DNA of 64,000 nt from Apus apus (Eukaryota > Chordata > Aves > Apodiformes > Apodidae): contig NC_067295.1 in assembly GCF_020740795.1 (NCBI RefSeq), positions 4,526,501 to 4,590,500 on the forward strand, in the 5' to 3' direction. Positions 50,987-64,000 of this stretch are shown piece after piece. Under the pieces are notes generated by a model. That model was not told the origin of the DNA and searched no databases. It worked only from the letters and a program-made list of their open reading frames with translations. The position numbers were made by a program, and so were the translations under genes. The stretch's first letter is position 1; the number at the start of each line of letters is the position of its first letter.

Positions 50987-51622
50987 CTGTATGGAAAAAA
51001 TTTAGTATAGCTAAGCAAATTCAATCTTCTTAATCAATGTTTAAGCCTTTTGAAAGTGGTTTTCAGTACCAGAGAACATCCAGCAGTGCAAGCACCATAA
51101 TTGGAAACTGCCGGTATTTGACATTTCAGAAAGCCAGGAGTGCAAATAGAGCTCTCCTGTCCTTAAGCAAAAGGATATAATTTCCTTATCACATCTTAAA
51201 CTGTGACTTTCCTCTAAAATTAGAAATAGCACTAAATCCCTTTGTGGTTTTGTGGTTCTCTGATATTGCAAATCTGTGCATATCCATTCAAGTAGCTTTT
51301 GAGAAAATCACCCTGTTGTTACATGTGATCATGTGAGGTTCTGTACAGACTGGGGGGAGGAAGGACACTGCCCCACGACATCTGTGAGATGCATAGAAAG
51401 AGGATGCAATAAAATACCCTCAAAATGTTGAGGACAATTATATACACAGGTTTAAAATACTATTTTTAATCTTTATTTTTGCTTTAAAATATGATCATTT
51501 GTAGGTAATCCTTTCCTGGTTTATACACACATATTTAATATTTAACATAAACTTCTGCTCATATCAAGTTAAAATTTGCACAAACATTTTGTGTGTTGTG
51601 ATTTCTTTTTCAATGTTTTCAG

Positions 51623-51876
51623 TTGGAACATCGAGGGCAAATGCAGAAGCCAAAAAAATTAAAATAGATCTCCTTTTCCAAAATAAACTTCCTCCTTCTC
51701 TGGATAAGGACAATACCCTTTTTTCATATTTCATGAAGGAGCTGATTTCAAGAAGAAATCAGAAAACCTTGCTGCAGGAGACCTTGCAGGCTGCTACGTG
51801 GCCATTTCTCAGCATCCACAGGCTGACAGGAATTCAGTGCAAGGGGATGCACGTGATTAAACAGTTGAAGGGTTAA
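51623..51876 (+). other. Exon-like open block, sense
   Basis: A good acceptor (CTTTTTCAATGTTTTCAG) precedes a phase-1 frame open for 83 codons to TAA. It begins GTSRANAEAKKIKIDLLFQN and stays charged for about 50 residues. No donor or homology is evident. It is listed mainly because protein-like blocks of this kind also occur on the + strand, which weakens the case for the antisense ones. Confidence 0.12.
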
Positions 51877-54800
51877 TTTCTGCACCATTCTGAAACAAAT
51901 CACAAAAAATTAAGCTTTAGATGTGACCTGATGATGAGCACTTTACAGAACCCCTGGCTCTGCAGCCTGCAGGCTTTATTCCCTTGATCAGTGGAGAGTG
52001 GCACTGACATATGAAGGTGTGGAGCCTGAGTGAGAACAGAGCACAGCTTTAACTGCAAGGTGATTTGTTCGGTTGAAAAATATAACAAAAACAACCCAGC
52101 AAACACGTAGAAGGTTTCATGTGTGTGTAACAGTCAAGAGAAGGATAGTCCCTGAGAGAGAAAAGGAGATGAGGGGAGTAGAGTGCTGCTTTTCATGTAA
52201 AAAGGGATTCTCTCTTTTATATGTGCCTCTACAGAGACCTTTGAAATAGATGGGACTAGCTGAGATTATTACTGGATTAAGATCTCCTGCAGTTAAAAGC
52301 TGTGTTGTGTACTAACTACTGAAAGGAGCAGCAGGAGAGCAATTTTTTAACTGCTGTGCTGATTCTTATTTCTTTTTTGGTTAATGTCTGTTGAAGCCAG
52401 TCCAAGCCTGTGACTTCACACCTGTGATTTGTACTGGATGCCATCGTATTGCTATGAGATATCACAACTTCTGAATGTGCTAGTCTACAGCTCAGGGGGG
52501 GTGGGAATCAGAAACTAGATAATGGTAATAAAGATCAGATCAAATAAGTGATTACACATTTAAAAACATTGTAAACCTGTCATTTTTTAATTTTGTAAGT
52601 GAATACAAGTTTTCTAGCGTATCACAGAATGGAAAGACAGAAGTAAGGAATAAGGTCTTTTAAATACCTAGAAAATGCATGTGCTGCTGTAAATCCTTGA
52701 AATTGAAAGCTACTGATACAATACCTTTATTGATTTTTATACTGAGTTTCAGTTACCACATTTGTTTTCTGACGAGCACACCAAAACTTCAACCAATCAC
52801 AAGCATTTTATTGCCTATTCAACATTATATTCAATACTAAAAGAAATGCTTACTCACTAACAAGGGTGCTGTACTCATACCAGCTGCTCATTGCTATTAT
52901 CTTTGGAATAGGTCCAAAGAAACACAATGGAGGCAAGAGCCCAAGCTGCAGGTGAGCGAGGAACGCTACCTGATATGTAGCAGAAATCCCTGAGAGGTGA
53001 TGAACTGCACAGTAAGCTAGAAGAGAGCTCAGCTGTGTTTCTGGTAGGGTGTTTCCAAGGTGGAAATCCAAAGAAGAAAGCAAAAGGAAGATTCTGAAAT
53101 TCCAACATGGCAGTGAGGAACCACTCCACTAAAATGTTATTTCCAAGGGCTTGCTCCTGATGATAGACTGTGTGTAACAGGAGTTTGTTACCAGAAAGCT
53201 CCTTTTAAGATTCTTAGCCACTCATGCAATATGCTTATTACTTTCCCATTAAACATTATGTCCCCAAAATAACAGTATGGATATACTATGCACATACACA
53301 AGGGACTATTTGATAAAGGTATTTTTAATGTCAGGTAAAAAAAAAAGGTATTCATGTTGAAAATTACACCGATGAGTGAACTCTTTGAATCATTTAACGG
53401 AGAAATCCCTTACTAATGTCCTGAGGGAACTGCTGACAGTGTGTAATAATTTCTGGTTCAGTGCAGCAGATTACAAGATATCTTGCATTTCATGAAATTC
53501 AGGCGAGTGCTGCTTTTGTACTCTGAGGCCCATCTATGAGCTTCCTGGTACCTTCCCCCAAATTAAAGGGCTTGCAACAACCTTTTTTTTAGATGCACTA
53601 GATAGCCGTGGCTGTAAGATGACTAAGGTGCTGCGTGACCTTCTTCTTTACTGACTTCTACCCCCTGAAAGTTCAGCTTCTTCAATTACTTACTGTTTGA
53701 TAAATTTACCTTTGAAGTGAAATACAGTTATTTCCAGAACAAGTGGTGGAGAGTACAGTTCATGAGAATGCATGTGTTCTTCAGCTGAAGCTATTTCTCC
53801 TCTAGCATTCCTCCCACTTCTGCCTACTTTTAATAGCTCTTTCTTTTGTTTTACTGTTATACTCCTCGTTATTACAGTGTCATCTTTACCACATGTAAAT
53901 ACTGGTATTCAGTTAGAATTTCATCCAGCTTGTGAGGAGGTCATAAGACCAGAGAGATTCCCCCATAACTACAGTCATGTCCCTGAGGTTCTCGATCCCA
54001 CTGAGGAGACCTGGTCTTCCTTGTCCTCTGAGGACCCTTGTCTCTCCCAAACCATTCAAGAGCATTCACTGGAGTAATGAAATCTACATGCAAGCAGCAG
54101 AGTAAATGCTAAGTAAGTGGCTCCTAAGATGTGAAACTACAAAAGAAAAGAATTCTGGGAGAGCTGCTGAAGTACAGGAGAAGAACAAAACCCCTGGCAA
54201 CACTCTCCTTGCCTGTCCATAGTATGAGGAACCCACCCACATTTTTTTGTAACCCCAGCCTAGATTTCTGGACAATTTGGAAAGGCCTTTGAAAGCATCA
54301 AGCAAAGAACACTTTTTTTTTTTTTCTGTAGGACTATTCTGTATTCCATTGTGATAGAACACTGCCAAATACATAGCAGATTAGCACTTTCTTCTTTTCA
54401 GTTTCAAGATGAGAAGTTAATAGCCCCTGGCAATAGAGGTTAATAGCTGGTTCTGCCCAGTGATATTCAGTGTAACACAGGCTGCTTTGCAGTCACTGAA
54501 GTTGGAAGCTGAGGAAATTATAGCACATTGGAAAGAACTCAGCAGGTCCAAGTAAAACAGCAAGTTGCTTTTAAGGTCTTTAGTTACTGATTACCAGCAA
54601 AGTTCCATGAGCTCTTGTCTCATATGACTTAAGAAGTGCACATTCTTCTTATACCATGGCCTCTGGTGGGATGAAATAACTCTTGAAATAGTTTATCTTC
54701 CTTGTGTCACCTGCTTCAGTAGAAATTGAGAAATTTGGAATGCAAAAATGCGACTTGTTTCAAAGGTCAACATTTATTACTAACTCAAGATGGAAACATT

Positions 54801-55441
54801 TTTACAAAGTTTCTTTACTCTTAACTGCAGTACAAGTTTTCTGACCTCACTGTTGCCTGCCTCGTAACCTTCTCTAATGAGGTGGTTACAAATTAGGAGT
54901 TGGCAGGAAATTGCTTAGCAAGCACTCAGAAATCATGTGACAATATTTGCATGAGTCAAGAACATTTTCAGAATTCAGAGATACATGTGCTGGCTCCTCA
55001 TGTATATGCAGGAAAAAGTGCAGGTTCAAATCAGTACAGCTGAGAGGAGCAAAAGAGGTGAGAATGAAGGAGCTTTAGTTGCCTGCAGGAAGTATTTGTC
55101 TGAACTCTGCATGGTCATCCCCTTTCTTGCAATGCAATTGCTGCTAACGTGATGAGGGATTCTCTGACTTGTAGAGACCATCAGGTAGCTGAGCCACAGA
55201 TTCATCACTAGAGAGCAGCGTGCAGTATTTCAGGGGCTCAAGGCAGAACTTCTCTGAACTATCACTTCCCAGATGAGCTGTGGACAGGCTGCTCTTGAGC
55301 CCAAACAGCTTCAACATAGGGCAAATCCAGCACTAGTTTGAGCCCTTGTAAGCTCATCCTGTGTGACATGGGAGCACAAAGAAGTAACAGGATAGAAACT
55401 GTCCTGTTTGGTGTTCATTTGACAGTTGTTTCTCTTGTTAA

Positions 55442-63836
<8,395 letters not shown>

Positions 63837-64000
63837 GTAAGGAGCCTTCAGGTGCCCCGTGCCTCTCTGCAGCCTCTCTCCTCCTGTGCTTCAGAGCTTT
63901 CTCAGCCCCTTATTAGCACTTCACTCACATCCCACCTGGGATCAAATCCAAGGCCCTTGTCAGGGGCTTCCTTAATCCTTTTACCAGCATTTTGTTTGAA
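63837..64000 (+). other. Start of next CARD11 intron (cut by window edge)
   Basis: Begins GTAAGG and runs out of the window. The remaining linker and the PDZ, SH3 and guanylate-kinase-like exons must lie to the right. Confidence 0.75.

Noticed and set aside
6962..51876. One single gene made of all exon-like blocks on the minus strand
   Set aside because: The blocks do not share one phase (0, 1 and 2 all occur), two contain stops that would end the chain early, and equally protein-like blocks occur on the + strand (for example 51,623-51,876). Given how common decoy splice-site pairs are, many such blocks are expected by chance, so only individual candidates are reported.

Overview
The window is vertebrate nuclear DNA, almost certainly from a bird. 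It is AT-rich and CpG-poor, exons are short and scattered, and the only clear interspersed repeats are CR1 LINE fragments (at least three), the dominant transposon of avian genomes. The sequence alone does not settle the species or order.

The one gene that can be named is CARD11 (CARMA1/BIMP3), on the + strand at the right end. Ten coding exons can be placed with matching phases between 55,443 and 63,836. Together they encode about 556 residues from the internal methionine that starts MDDC: the whole CARD, the LATCH segment, the whole coiled coil and the start of the serine-rich inhibitory linker. The PDZ, SH3 and guanylate-kinase-like parts must lie beyond the right edge. CARD11 is the scaffold that joins antigen-receptor signalling (PKC-theta/beta) to BCL10-MALT1 and NF-kB in lymphocytes.

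The first CARD11 exon seen here begins in mid-codon, so the usual start codon lies in an upstream exon. The best complete candidate is 35,296-35,424 (acceptor, ATG, donor, correct phase), about 20 kb upstream. Two other ATG-donor pairs, at 27,946 and 42,663, also fit the phase, so the choice is open. Exon-like segments at 33,228-33,340 and 34,420-34,458 could be 5' untranslated exons.

The rest of 1-55,442 is non-coding as far as I can tell: upstream flank and 5' introns. It holds a sense CR1 3' end (70-568), an antisense CR1 copy (37,522-38,073), a short antisense CR1 tail (41,234-41,334), simple repeats, long pyrimidine-rich tracts (33.7-34.1, 35.8-36.5 and 48.66-48.96 kb) and two perfect short hairpins. 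The longest open frame (31,802-32,488, 228 codons) shows no recognisable domain. Several exon-like blocks on both strands, most cleanly at 50,873-50,986 (-), 29,735-29,893 (-), 11,623-11,872 (-), 6,962-7,104 (-) and 27,547-27,630 (+), are listed at low confidence. They could mark an unannotated rapidly evolving or antisense transcript, but pseudo-exons are common in introns, and I found no protein family that links them.
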